Positions 37,462 through 48,955 of a stretch of DNA of 64,000 nt are shown here, one piece after another; position 1 is the stretch's first letter, and each line of letters starts with the position of its first letter. A model generated the notes under the pieces. That model worked only from the letters and a program-made list of their open reading frames with translations. It had not been told where the DNA came from and searched no databases. The stretch covers positions 124,001-188,000 of the forward strand of contig NZ_FMDN01000003.1 in assembly GCF_900090245.1 (NCBI RefSeq), written 5' to 3'. The position numbers were made by a program, and so were the translations under genes. Source of the stretch: Micromonospora halophytica (GTDB lineage Bacteria; Actinomycetota; Actinomycetes; Mycobacteriales; Micromonosporaceae).

Positions 37462-37893
37462 CTACCGGTCCGTCGCCTCGTCGGCGGCCCTGCTCCGGCC
37501 GGCGCGCGGGTCGTCGATCCGGTCGGTCAGCCCCGCCTGCCCGCCGAGCGCCGCGCGGAGCACGTCCGCCTCGGTGCCGGTCACCGAGCGGGCGAAGCGG
37601 ACCAGGGCCGCGTCCCGACTGCCGCCGAGGTCGAGCGCGTCGAGCATGAGCTGGGCGATGTGCGCCTCCCGGCTGGCGGCGGCCCGGTAGCGCCAGGCAC
37701 GCCCTTCCCGCTGGCGCCGCACCATGCCCTTGCCGGCCAGCCGGTCCAACACCGTCATCACCGTGGTGTACGCCAGCTCGCGCCCGTCGAGGGCGTCGGC
37801 GACCTCCCGCACGGTCACTCCGTCCGACGTGGCGGGGACCGAGTCCCACAACACGTCCATCACCGCACGCTCAAGATCGCCCAGCCGAGTCAC
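37462..37893 (-). CDS. BlaI/MecI-family transcriptional repressor
   Basis: This 143-aa winged-helix regulator reads LGDLERAVMDVLWDS, then VTVREVADALDGRELAYTT and VMTVLDRLAGKGMVRRQ, all typical of BlaI. It is co-transcribed with the M56 peptidase. The GTG start is 6 nt after a -10 TAGGAT that overlaps a dyad, indicating autoregulation of a leaderless transcript. In Mycobacterium tuberculosis a similar pair controls respiratory genes; here cydABDC lies next door, so a link is plausible but unproven. Confidence 0.9.
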   Translation of the reverse strand: MTRLGDLERAVMDVLWDSVPATSDGVTVREVADALDGRELAYTTVMTVLDRLAGKGMVRRQREGRAWRYRAAASREAHIAQLMLDALDLGGSRDAALVRFARSVTGTEADVLRAALGGQAGLTDRIDDPRAGRSRAADEATDR

Positions 37894-37900
37894 CCCGCAA

Positions 37901-37917
37901 TCCTACCCCGCGTAGTA
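37901..37917 (-). promoter_or_regulatory. blaI operator dyad and leaderless -10
   Basis: tcctac (37901-37906) and gtagta (37912-37917) form a near-dyad with a 5-nt spacer. On the minus strand TAGGAT (37905-37900) is a -10 that ends 6 nt before the GTG start at 37893. TAC/GTA dyads are typical of BlaI-family sites. Confidence 0.6.
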
Positions 37918-37962
37918 GACCGGGCGGCACGCCCGGCACCCCGCTGATCGAGAACCCGCGAG

Positions 37963-38787
37963 CTAGACCCCCTTCGGGTGCCAGACCGTCTTCGTCTCCA
38001 GCAGGGTGGTCATCCGGGTGATGCCCGGGTCGGCGGTCCAGTCGTGGTCGGCCGGGGCCGGCCGGAGCACCCGCTTGAGGTTCTGCGCCGCCTTGACCTC
38101 CAGGTCGGCGGCGAGCTCGGCTTCGGTCACCCCGGTCAGGTCGATCGCGTTGACGTCCATGTGCGCGGCCAGCGCCGGCGCCGTCTCGGTGATCTTTCCG
38201 GTGAGGATGTTCACCACCCCGCCGGGCAGGTCCGAGGTGGCCAGCACCTCGGCCAGGGTCACCGCCGCCAGCGGCGCCGACGGCGAGGCCGCCACCACCA
38301 CCGTGTTGCCGGTGACGATCGCCGGGGCGATCACGCTGACCAGACCCAGCAGCGCCGGCTGCTCCGGGGCCACCACGGCCACCACGCCGGTCGGCTCCGG
38401 CGCCGACAGGTTGAAGTACGGGCCGGCGACCGGGTTGGCGCCGCCGTACACCTGGGGGAGCTTGTCGGACCAGCCGGCGTACCAGACCCACCGGTCGGTC
38501 GCCGCGTCCACCTCGTCGGCCGGGACGCCCAGGGCGACGAACTGCTCGCGCCGGCCCTCCAGCATCTCGGCGACCCGGTAGAGGATCTGACCCCGGTTGT
38601 ACGCGGTGGCCCCGGCCCACCCCTTCACGGCGGCGCGGGCGGCGACCACCGCGTCCCGGGCGTCCTTCCGCGACGCCAATGACACGTTCGCGTCCTGCAC
38701 GAGATACGACCGTCCCGACTCGCTGCGCGGGAACTTCCCGCCGATGAAGAGCTTGTACGTCTTGCGTACCGCGACCCGCTCAGACAT
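37963..38787 (-). CDS. Truncated aldehyde-dehydrogenase-like protein lacking catalytic half
   Basis: This 274-aa protein resembles the first half of an NAD-dependent aldehyde dehydrogenase: YKLFIGGKFPRSESGRSY, NRGQILYRVAEMLEGRR and TGNTVVVAASPSAPLAAVTLA. It ends soon after the NAD-binding region (LTGVTEAELAAD). The catalytic Glu motif (LELGG) and catalytic Cys region of its neighbour are absent. It overlaps the full-length enzyme by 8 nt, which suggests a maintained partner or regulatory subunit rather than decay. Confidence 0.75.
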   Translation of the reverse strand: MSERVAVRKTYKLFIGGKFPRSESGRSYLVQDANVSLASRKDARDAVVAARAAVKGWAGATAYNRGQILYRVAEMLEGRREQFVALGVPADEVDAATDRWVWYAGWSDKLPQVYGGANPVAGPYFNLSAPEPTGVVAVVAPEQPALLGLVSVIAPAIVTGNTVVVAASPSAPLAAVTLAEVLATSDLPGGVVNILTGKITETAPALAAHMDVNAIDLTGVTEAELAADLEVKAAQNLKRVLRPAPADHDWTADPGITRMTTLLETKTVWHPKGV

Positions 38788-40210
38788 TGAGGTAGCCCTC
38801 CAGCCCGTGCCGGCCGCCCTCGCGACCGTAGCCCGACTCCTTGTAGCCGCCGAACGGCGAGGTGGGGTCGAACTTGTTGAACGTGTTGGCCCAGACCACA
38901 CCGGCGCGCAGCCGGTCGGCCGTCCACAGGATCCGGGAGCCCTTGTCGGTCCAGATCCCCGCCGACAGCCCGTACGGCGTGTTGTTGGCCTTCTCGACGG
39001 CCTCCGCCGGGGTCCGGAAGGTCAGCACGGACAGCACCGGGCCGAAGATCTCCTCGCGGGCGATCCGGTGCGCCTGGGTGACCCCGGTGAAGATGGTCGG
39101 CGCGAACCAGAAGCCCCGCTCGGGCAGCTCGCACGCGGGCGACCAGCGCTCGGCGCCCTCGGCGGAGCCGGCGTCGGACAGCTCCCTGATCCGGGCCAGC
39201 TGGGCGGCCGAGTTGATCGCGCCGATGTCGGTGTTCTTGTCCAGCGGGTCGCCGACGCGCAGCCGGGCCATCCGGCGCTTCAGCGACTCCAACACCCGGT
39301 CGGCGACCGACTCCTGGACCAGCAGCCGGGAACCGGCGCAGCAGACGTGGCCCTGGTTGAAGAAGATGCCGTTGACGATGCCCTCGACGGCCTGGTCGAC
39401 CGGGGCGTCGTCGAAGACGATGTTGGCGGCCTTGCCGCCCAGCTCCAGGGTGAGCTTCTTGCGGGTGCCGGCGACGGCCCGGGCGATGGCCCGGCCGACC
39501 TCGGTGGAGCCGGTGAAGGCGACCTTGTCCACGCCCGGGTGCTCGACCAGCGCCCGGCCGGTGTCGCCGGCGCCGGTGACGATGTTGACCACGCCGGCCG
39601 GCAGGTCGGCCTGCTGGCAGATCTCGGCGAAGAGCAGCGCGGTCAGCGGGGTGGTCTCGGCCGGCTTCAGCACCACCGTGTTGCCCGCCGCGAGCGCCGG
39701 GGCGATCTTCCAGGCCAGCATGAGCAGCGGGAAGTTCCACGGGATGACCTGGGCCGCGACGCCGAGCGGCTTCGGGTCGGGGCCGAAGCCGGCGTGCTCC
39801 AGCTTGTCGGCCCAGCCGGCGTAGTAGAAGAAGTGCGCGGCGACCAGGGGCAGGTCGACGTCGCGGGACTCCTTGATCGGCTTGCCGTTGTCCAGCGACT
39901 CCAGCACGGCCAGCTCGCGGGAGCGCTCCTGGATGATCCGGGCGATCCGGAACAGGTACTTGGCCCGGTCCCGGCCCGGCATCGGGCCCCAGACCTTGTC
40001 GTACGCCGTGCGGGCGGCGCGGACGGCACGCTCGACGTCCTGGCCGCCGCCCTCGGCGATCTCGGCCAGCACCTCCTCGGAGGCCGGGTTGATCGACTTG
40101 AAGCTGCCGCCGTCGGTCGGGTCGACGAACCGTCCGTCGATGAAGAGCCCGTAGGAGGGCTTGAGGTCCACCACCGAGCGCGACTCGGGGGCGGGCGCGT
40201 ATTCGAACAT
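38780..40210 (-). CDS. Aldehyde dehydrogenase (full length)
   Basis: This 476-aa NAD(P)-dependent enzyme has all ALDH motifs: VIPWNFPLLMLAWKIAPALA, FTGSTEVGR, catalytic Glu in LELGGKAANIV and catalytic Cys in FNQGHVCCAGSRLL. It lies between deoC and the truncated ALDH. In this context it probably oxidises acetaldehyde released by deoxyribose-phosphate aldolase. The ATG at 40210 is directly preceded by a GTG, so the start could be one codon longer. Confidence 0.9.
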   Translation of the reverse strand: MFEYAPAPESRSVVDLKPSYGLFIDGRFVDPTDGGSFKSINPASEEVLAEIAEGGGQDVERAVRAARTAYDKVWGPMPGRDRAKYLFRIARIIQERSRELAVLESLDNGKPIKESRDVDLPLVAAHFFYYAGWADKLEHAGFGPDPKPLGVAAQVIPWNFPLLMLAWKIAPALAAGNTVVLKPAETTPLTALLFAEICQQADLPAGVVNIVTGAGDTGRALVEHPGVDKVAFTGSTEVGRAIARAVAGTRKKLTLELGGKAANIVFDDAPVDQAVEGIVNGIFFNQGHVCCAGSRLLVQESVADRVLESLKRRMARLRVGDPLDKNTDIGAINSAAQLARIRELSDAGSAEGAERWSPACELPERGFWFAPTIFTGVTQAHRIAREEIFGPVLSVLTFRTPAEAVEKANNTPYGLSAGIWTDKGSRILWTADRLRAGVVWANTFNKFDPTSPFGGYKESGYGREGGRHGLEGYLNV

Positions 40211-40215
40211 CACTC

Positions 40216-41205
40216 TCAGTCCAGGGTGAAGTAGTCGGGACCGGAGTAGACGCCGGTCGTCAGCTTGGTGCGCTGCATCAGCAGGTCGTTCAGGAGGCTG
40301 GACGCGCCGAACCGGAACCAGTCCGGGTCCAGCCAGTCCGCGCCGACGGTCTCGTTGACCATCACCAGGTACCTGATCGCGTCCTTGGTGGTCTTGATGC
40401 CGCCGGCCGGCTTCACGCCGACCTGCCGGCCGGTGGCGGCGCGGAAATCGCGGACCGCCTCCAGCATCACCAGGGTCACCGGCAGCGTCGCGGCGACCGG
40501 GACCTTGCCGGTGGAGGTCTTGATGAAGTCGCCGCCGGCCAGCATGGCCAGCCAGGACGCCCGTCGCACGTTGTCGTACGTGGCCAGCTCGCCGGTCTCC
40601 AGGATCACCTTCAGGTGGGCTGCCGGTCGCCCCTGGCGACCGCCGTCAGCAGAGCCGCAGGCTTCCTTGATCGCGACGATCTCGTCGTAGACCTCCTGGT
40701 AGCGGCCGGCCAGGAACGCACCCCGGTTGATCACCATGTCGATCTCGTCGGCACCGGCCTCGACGGCCGCCCGGGTGTCGGCCAGCTTGACCTCCAGCGG
40801 CGCCTGGCCGGACGGGAAGGCGGTCGCCACGCTGGCCAGGTGCACGCCGCTCCCGCGCAGCACCTCGGCCACGTACGGAACCATGGCGGGGTAGACGCAG
40901 ACCGCGCCGACGTGCGGGCAGGACGGGTCGGCCGGGTCGGGGCGCAGCGCCTTGGCCGCGAGCGCCCGCACCTTGCCGGGGGTGTCGGCCCCTTCGAGGG
41001 TGGTCAGGTCGACCATCCGGATGGCCAGGTCGATGGCCTGGGCCTTGGCCGTGGTCTTGATGGACCGGGTGCCGAGTTGTGCCGCCCGCTGCTCCGCGCC
41101 GACCTGGTCCACGCCGGGCAGGCCGTGCAGGAAGGTCCGCAGAGCGGTCTCGGATCGTCCCAGCTCGGAGAGGTCCGACCGGGCCGACGTCGTCGTCGCC
41201 GTCAT
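40216..41205 (-). CDS. deoC: Deoxyribose-phosphate aldolase
   Basis: This enzyme cleaves 2-deoxyribose-5-phosphate to acetaldehyde and glyceraldehyde-3-phosphate. Active-site lysines are in KVILETG and in FIKTSTGK (Schiff-base Lys), followed by GVKPAGGIKT. It has 329 aa from ATG 41205. The -10 TAGTAT is 7 nt before the ATG and a CRP-like site lies further upstream. Forms an operon with two ALDH genes, the last step of deoxynucleoside use. Confidence 0.93.
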   Translation of the reverse strand: MTATTTSARSDLSELGRSETALRTFLHGLPGVDQVGAEQRAAQLGTRSIKTTAKAQAIDLAIRMVDLTTLEGADTPGKVRALAAKALRPDPADPSCPHVGAVCVYPAMVPYVAEVLRGSGVHLASVATAFPSGQAPLEVKLADTRAAVEAGADEIDMVINRGAFLAGRYQEVYDEIVAIKEACGSADGGRQGRPAAHLKVILETGELATYDNVRRASWLAMLAGGDFIKTSTGKVPVAATLPVTLVMLEAVRDFRAATGRQVGVKPAGGIKTTKDAIRYLVMVNETVGADWLDPDWFRFGASSLLNDLLMQRTKLTTGVYSGPDYFTLD

Positions 41206-41212
41206 GCCCCGA

Positions 41213-41218
41213 ATACTA
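41213..41218 (-). promoter_or_regulatory. -10 box of deoC, leaderless type
   Basis: TAGTAT on the minus strand is 7 nt before the ATG at 41205, and there is no ribosome site in those 7 nt. Confidence 0.55.
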
Positions 41219-41233
41219 CGCATCCACACCCCG

Positions 41234-41249
41234 AGTGATCTTGGTCACA
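41234..41249. promoter_or_regulatory. CRP-like site between deoC and upp
   Basis: agtga (41234-41238), 6 nt, tcaca (41245-41249) matches the CRP/Fnr-type pattern TGTGA-N6-TCACA in 9 of 10 bases. Its centre is about 36 bp upstream of the predicted deoC transcript start and about 100 bp upstream of that of upp. Confidence 0.55.
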
Positions 41250-41326
41250 GCGACTCCGTCGGCAGTGCCACACGTGAGCGGCGTCGCTGGTGGGGCGCAC
41301 CCGCAGTGCCGGACCGGGCGGACCGG

Positions 41327-41332
41327 TAGGTT
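41327..41332 (+). promoter_or_regulatory. -10 box of upp, leaderless type
   Basis: TAGGTT lies 8 nt before the GTG start at 41341 with no ribosome site between. Confidence 0.5.
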
Positions 41333-41340
41333 GAGCGATC

Positions 41341-41973
41341 GTGGACGTACACGTCATTGACCACCCGCTCGCCCAGTCGCGGCTGACCGCCATGCGCGAC
41401 GCCCGCTCCGACTCCTCGTCGTTCCGGGCGGCGCTGCACGAACTCACCACCATGCTGGTGTACGAGGCCGCGCGCTCCTTCCCCGTGGAGAAGTTCCCGG
41501 TGCAGACCCCGGTCACCGGGACCGAGGGCACCCGGCTGGCCAACCCGCCGCTGCTGGTGCCGGTGCTGCGGGCCGGGCTGGGCATGGCCGACGCCGCTCT
41601 CGGCCTGCTGCCGGAGTCGTCGATGGGCTTCGTCGGCCTCGCCCGCGACGAGCAGACGTACGAGCCGCGCGCGTACATGGAGTCGCTGCCCCGGGACCTG
41701 ACCGGCCTGCCGGTGCTGGTGCTCGACCCGATGCTGGCCACCGGTGGCTCGCTGGAGCACTGCTGCCGGCTGCTCGCGGAACGGGGCTGCACCGACATCA
41801 CCGTGCTCTGCGTGCTCGCCGCGCCGGTCGGCATCGAGCGGCTGGCCCAGTCCGGCCTGCCGCTGCGCCTGGTCACCGCCGCAATCGACGAGGGGCTGAA
41901 CGACAACATGTTCATCGTCCCGGGCCTCGGCGACGCCGGTGACCGGCAGTTCGGCGGCATGCCCCGGTTCTGA
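41341..41973 (+). CDS. upp: Uracil phosphoribosyltransferase
   Basis: This 210-aa enzyme makes UMP from uracil and PRPP. The PRPP loop is [13 protein letters not shown], with [15 protein letters not shown] upstream and the uracil-binding end [14 protein letters not shown]. It captures the uracil produced by the phosphorylase pathway, completing salvage. The GTG start has a leaderless-type -10 and is divergent from deoC across the CRP-like site. Confidence 0.95.
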   Translation: MDVHVIDHPLAQSRLTAMRDARSDSSSFRAALHELTTMLVYEAARSFPVEKFPVQTPVTGTEGTRLANPPLLVPVLRAGLGMADAALGLLPESSMGFVGLARDEQTYEPRAYMESLPRDLTGLPVLVLDPMLATGGSLEHCCRLLAERGCTDITVLCVLAAPVGIERLAQSGLPLRLVTAAIDEGLNDNMFIVPGLGDAGDRQFGGMPRF

Positions 41974-41985
41974 CCGGCGTGCCGG

Positions 41986-42005
41986 CCCGCCGGCTCCCCG
42001 GCGGG
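41986..42005 (+). terminator. Hairpin after upp
   Basis: cccgccgg (41986-41993) pairs with ccggcggg (41998-42005) around loop ctcc, 12 nt after the upp stop. Confidence 0.55.
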
Positions 42006-42047
42006 CGGGCCCGGGCGCGTTGTGGCGCGGCAGGTGCGCGCAACCGC

Positions 42048-42053
42048 TACCGT
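42048..42053 (+). promoter_or_regulatory. -10 box of the GPP34 gene, leaderless type
   Basis: TACCGT lies 8 nt before the ATG at 42062; no ribosome-binding sequence is present. Confidence 0.45.
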
Positions 42054-42061
42054 CTCGGGCC

Positions 42062-42739
42062 ATGACTGGTGTTGCGCTCGCCGAAGAGCTGCTGCTGTTG
42101 GCGTACGACGACGAGACCGGCCGGGCGACCATGCCGCGGATCAGCCTCGACCTGGGCATGGCCGCGGCCGTCCTGGTGGAGCTGGCCCTGGCCGGCCGGA
42201 TCGCGTACGCAGACGGGTCCCTGGTGGCGACCGACCCGACGCCGCTCGGCGAGCCGATCGTGGACGGGGTGCTGGGCCGGATCGCCGCGGACGCCCCGCG
42301 CAGCCCGTCCTCCTGGGTGCAGCGGCTCCGGCACGGCCTGCGCGACCGGATCCTCGCCGACCTGGTGGACCGGGGCGCGGTCCGCGACGTCGAGGAGACC
42401 GAGCTGGACTTCATCGTGGTGCACCGCTACCCGGCGGCGGATCCCTCGGTGGAGGAGGACACCCGCGGTCGGCTCGGCGCGGCGCTCGCCGACGGGCACC
42501 TGCCCGACGAGCGGACCGCCGCGCTGGCCACCCTGGTGGCGGTGCTGCGGATGGAGCCGGCGCTCGGTCTGACCGGCGGCGACGCCGTGGACGCCCGCCG
42601 ACGGCTGGAGGAGATCGCCGGCGGCGCCGGCTTCTCCGGCAACGTCAGCCTCGACGACTCCGTCGTCCGCCCCTCCGTCGGCCTGGTCGTCGCCGCCCTG
42701 GCCCAAGCTGTAGACGCCGCCCTGGGCCCCCGCCCCTGA
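42062..42739 (+). CDS. GPP34 (GOLPH3-like) family protein
   Basis: This 225-aa protein has the GPP34 layout: LAEELLLLAYDDETGR, LGMAAAVLVELALAGRI and LVDRGAVRDVEE, then ARRRLEEIAGG. In eukaryotes the family binds phosphoinositides at the Golgi; in actinobacteria it is widespread, often in several copies, with unknown function. It stands alone here. Confidence 0.85.
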   Translation: MTGVALAEELLLLAYDDETGRATMPRISLDLGMAAAVLVELALAGRIAYADGSLVATDPTPLGEPIVDGVLGRIAADAPRSPSSWVQRLRHGLRDRILADLVDRGAVRDVEETELDFIVVHRYPAADPSVEEDTRGRLGAALADGHLPDERTAALATLVAVLRMEPALGLTGGDAVDARRRLEEIAGGAGFSGNVSLDDSVVRPSVGLVVAALAQAVDAALGPRP

Positions 42740-42769
42740 CCCCCCGCCCTCTCGCCCCGCCCCCGCCTC

Positions 42770-42830
42770 GTTGATCAAGAGGTTTGCGCCTTCGGGAAAC
42801 GCTCTCCAGGACGCAAACTTCTTGATCAAC
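42770..42830. repeat. Palindromic intergenic repeat (20-bp arms)
   Basis: Left arm 42770-42789 (gttgatcaagaggtttgcgc) and right arm 42811-42830 (acgcaaacttcttgatcaac) are complementary at 18 of 20 positions around a 21-nt loop. It lies between two convergent genes (stops 42739 and 42860), where it could act as a terminator. Its sequence is unlike the surrounding GC-rich DNA and suggests a dispersed repeat. Confidence 0.75.
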
Positions 42831-42859
42831 AGCGTGTCGGGGGCGGGGCCGGGTGGGGA

Positions 42860-44524
42860 TCAGAGGTTGAGGGCGGTGGCGATCTCGGTGCGGAGGGTCG
42901 CGATCGCGGTGTGGGCGCGGGTGCGGGCCGTGGCGACGTCGCCGTCCGCGACCGGCTCCACCACCTCCAGGTACGCCTTCAGCTTCGGCTCGGTGCCGGA
43001 GGGCCGGATCACCACCCGGGCGGCGGCGGTCCGCAGGATCACCACGTCGGAGGCGGGCAGGAGGTCCTGCGCCTCGGTGACCGGCTGCCCGAGCAGCGCG
43101 GTCGGCCTGGCCGCCCGGATCCGGGCCATCGCGTCGGCGATCACCCGCAGGTCGTCCACCCGCACCGAGAGCTGGTCGGTGTGGTGCACGCCGAACTCGG
43201 CGGCCAACTCGTCCAGCCGGTCGGTGAGCGTACGCCCCTGCGCCTTCAGCCCGGCGGCCAGCTCCGCGACGGTCAACGCGGCGGTGATGCCGTCCTTGTC
43301 GCGTACGTGCTCCGGGGCGACGCAGTAGCCCAGCGCCTCCTCGTACCCGAACACCAGCGGCTGCGCCCCACCACCGGCCCGGACGATCCACTTGAACCCG
43401 GTCAGCGTCTCGTCGTACGGCAGGCCCCGGGCGGCGCACATCGCCCGCAGCAGGGACGACGACACGATCGTGGTGGCGTACAGGCCGCTCACCCCGCGCC
43501 GCATCAGATGGTCGGCGAGCAGCGCGCCCACCTCGTCCCCGCGCAACATCCGCCAGGATCCCGCCTCGCGGACGGCCACCGCGCAGCGGTCCGCGTCCGG
43601 GTCGTTGGCGATGGCGACGTCGGCCCCCGTCGCGTCGGCGAGCGCCACCAGCCGGTCCACGGCGCCCGGCTCCTCCGGGTTGGGGAAGCTGACCGTCGGG
43701 AATGCCGGGTCCGGCTCGGCCTGGTCCGGCACCACGCCCGGCACCGGGAAGCCGGCCCGGGCGAAGGCGGCGGTCAGCACCGCGGCGCCCACCCCGTGCA
43801 GCGGCGTGTACGCCACCTTCAGGTCGCGGGGGCCGTCCGGGTCGATCACCGCGGTGGCCCGCTCCACGTACGCGGCCGTCAGGTCGTCACCGAGCACCTG
43901 GCCGGCCGGGCCGAGAGGGACCTGCGCCAGCGGGCCGACCGCCCGGATGGCCGCCTCGATCCCCGCGTCGGCCGGCGGCACGATCTGCGCGCCCGCGCCG
44001 AGCACCCCGCCGAGCTGGGCACCCAGGTAGACCTTGTAGCCGTTGTCCTGCGGCGGGTTGTGGCTGGCGGTCACCATCACCCCGGCGACCGCGCCCAGGT
44101 GCCGTACCGCGTAGGCCAGCACCGGGGTGGGCAGCGGGCGGGGGAGCAGCAGCGCCGGCCGGCCCGCCCCGGTGGCCACCTGGGCGGTGCGCTCGGCGAA
44201 CGCGCGGGAACCGTGCCGGGCGTCGTACCCGATCACCAGCGGGCCCTCGCCGCCCTCGGCGGCGAGCCAGGCGACCAGCCCGGCGGCGGCCTGGGTGACC
44301 ACGGCGAGGTTCATGCCGTTGGGGCCGGCGCGCAGCGGGCCGCGCAGCCCGGCGGTGCCGAAGGTCAGCGGCCCGGCGAACCGGTCGGCCAGCTCCGGCG
44401 CGCTGCCCGGCAGCCGGTCGAGCACCGCCCGGAGCTCGTCCCGGCTGGCCGGATCGGGGTCGTCGTCGAGCCAACGCCGGGCCTGGTCGCGAAGGTCGTC
44501 AAGGTCAGTGGTTTCCGCCGCCAT
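42860..44524 (-). CDS. Phospho-sugar mutase (phosphoglucomutase/phosphomannomutase family)
   Basis: This 554-aa alpha-D-phosphohexomutase-superfamily enzyme has the catalytic phosphoserine loop TASHNPPQDNG, the metal loop NDPDADRCAV, the sugar loop GYEEALGY and the phosphate-binding C-terminus RPSGTEPKLKAY. Such proteins in actinobacteria are annotated as phosphomannomutase or, near salvage genes, as phosphopentomutase. With deoA and deoC nearby, isomerisation of (deoxy)ribose-1-phosphate to the 5-phosphate is attractive but unproven. Confidence 0.88.
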   Translation of the reverse strand: MAAETTDLDDLRDQARRWLDDDPDPASRDELRAVLDRLPGSAPELADRFAGPLTFGTAGLRGPLRAGPNGMNLAVVTQAAAGLVAWLAAEGGEGPLVIGYDARHGSRAFAERTAQVATGAGRPALLLPRPLPTPVLAYAVRHLGAVAGVMVTASHNPPQDNGYKVYLGAQLGGVLGAGAQIVPPADAGIEAAIRAVGPLAQVPLGPAGQVLGDDLTAAYVERATAVIDPDGPRDLKVAYTPLHGVGAAVLTAAFARAGFPVPGVVPDQAEPDPAFPTVSFPNPEEPGAVDRLVALADATGADVAIANDPDADRCAVAVREAGSWRMLRGDEVGALLADHLMRRGVSGLYATTIVSSSLLRAMCAARGLPYDETLTGFKWIVRAGGGAQPLVFGYEEALGYCVAPEHVRDKDGITAALTVAELAAGLKAQGRTLTDRLDELAAEFGVHHTDQLSVRVDDLRVIADAMARIRAARPTALLGQPVTEAQDLLPASDVVILRTAAARVVIRPSGTEPKLKAYLEVVEPVADGDVATARTRAHTAIATLRTEIATALNL

Positions 44525-44573
44525 TGCCTATGGATAGCACGGCGGCGGATCACCACGCCCGGGCGGCCTCGAC

Positions 44574-46703
<2,130 letters not shown>

Positions 46704-46851
46704 AACCTCTCTATCTTGCTGGTTCCGACGCCCGATGCGAAACCCGACGCGGCGGTCGTTTGCCTACCGGACGGTATGTGCCCGTGGCCTCACTTCCCGT
46801 CCACCGGACAGGTGTGCGCAATCCCTCACCCAACTGCACGGCCGGCCGTCC

Positions 46852-46857
46852 TACCAT
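46852..46857 (+). promoter_or_regulatory. -10 box of the acyl-CoA mutase gene, leaderless type
   Basis: TACCAT lies 6 nt before ATG 46864 (with an in-frame GTG at 46861 between). No ribosome site is seen. Confidence 0.5.
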
Positions 46858-46863
46858 CCGGTG

Positions 46864-48447
<1,584 letters not shown>

Positions 48448-48955
48448 ACCACCGTCCCCGCCGCCCGGCGGGGTGACCCGACGGCGGTCCCGTCGGCGCT
48501 GTCCGCGCCGGTGTGGGCCGCCGTCGCCGTTCCCGGGACTGTGGTTCTTCCGTGCGCCCCGGCGGAGGCGGTCGCGCCGGGGCTCGACCGGGGTGGGGCG
48601 TGCCCGGGGCACGGACGGAGTCGCCCGCCGACCGCCACCGGAGCTACCGTCGGTGACGACACCTCGCCGCGGCCCCCGGGCGACCGTGGGGGCGGCGTGG
48701 CGCTGCGGGCGGGCGTGTGCCCCCGGGGATCCCGGGGTAATCCGAGTGGATGAACTCCGACGGACAGCGTGTCCGGGCGCGGGTGGGACAGCCGTGTCAC
48801 CGTCGGGGGTCGCCCGGCCGCCGAGGGTCGTCGGTTAATTGTCGGAGTGGCCGTGAATTGCTGCGACTAATGCGACAATTCGGTAACGGCCACGGATTCG
48901 GAGCCGATTTCGCGACCGCCCAAATCGGTTACGCGTTGTAGGAGGTGGGGGGCAG
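48448..48955. other. 508-bp non-coding region before the M20 amidohydrolase
   Basis: The first 380 bp are very GC-rich and hold no ORF I can support. Positions 48837-48941 turn markedly AT-richer: gtggccgt (48847-48854) pairs with acggccac (48886-48893), and ttgtcg (48839-48844) pairs with cgacaa (48873-48878), giving overlapping alternative stems. The region ends in aggaggtggg just before ATG 48956. It looks like a 5' regulatory leader. Confidence 0.5.

Noticed and set aside
37901..37917. blaI dyad as the same operator as that of padR and cydA
   Set aside because: Its half-sites are CTAC-N5-GTAG, the opposite polarity and spacing to GTAGC-N3-GCTAC.
48750..48941. 63-codon ORF before the M20 gene
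   Set aside because: No ribosome site, atypical composition, and it overlaps the structured leader.
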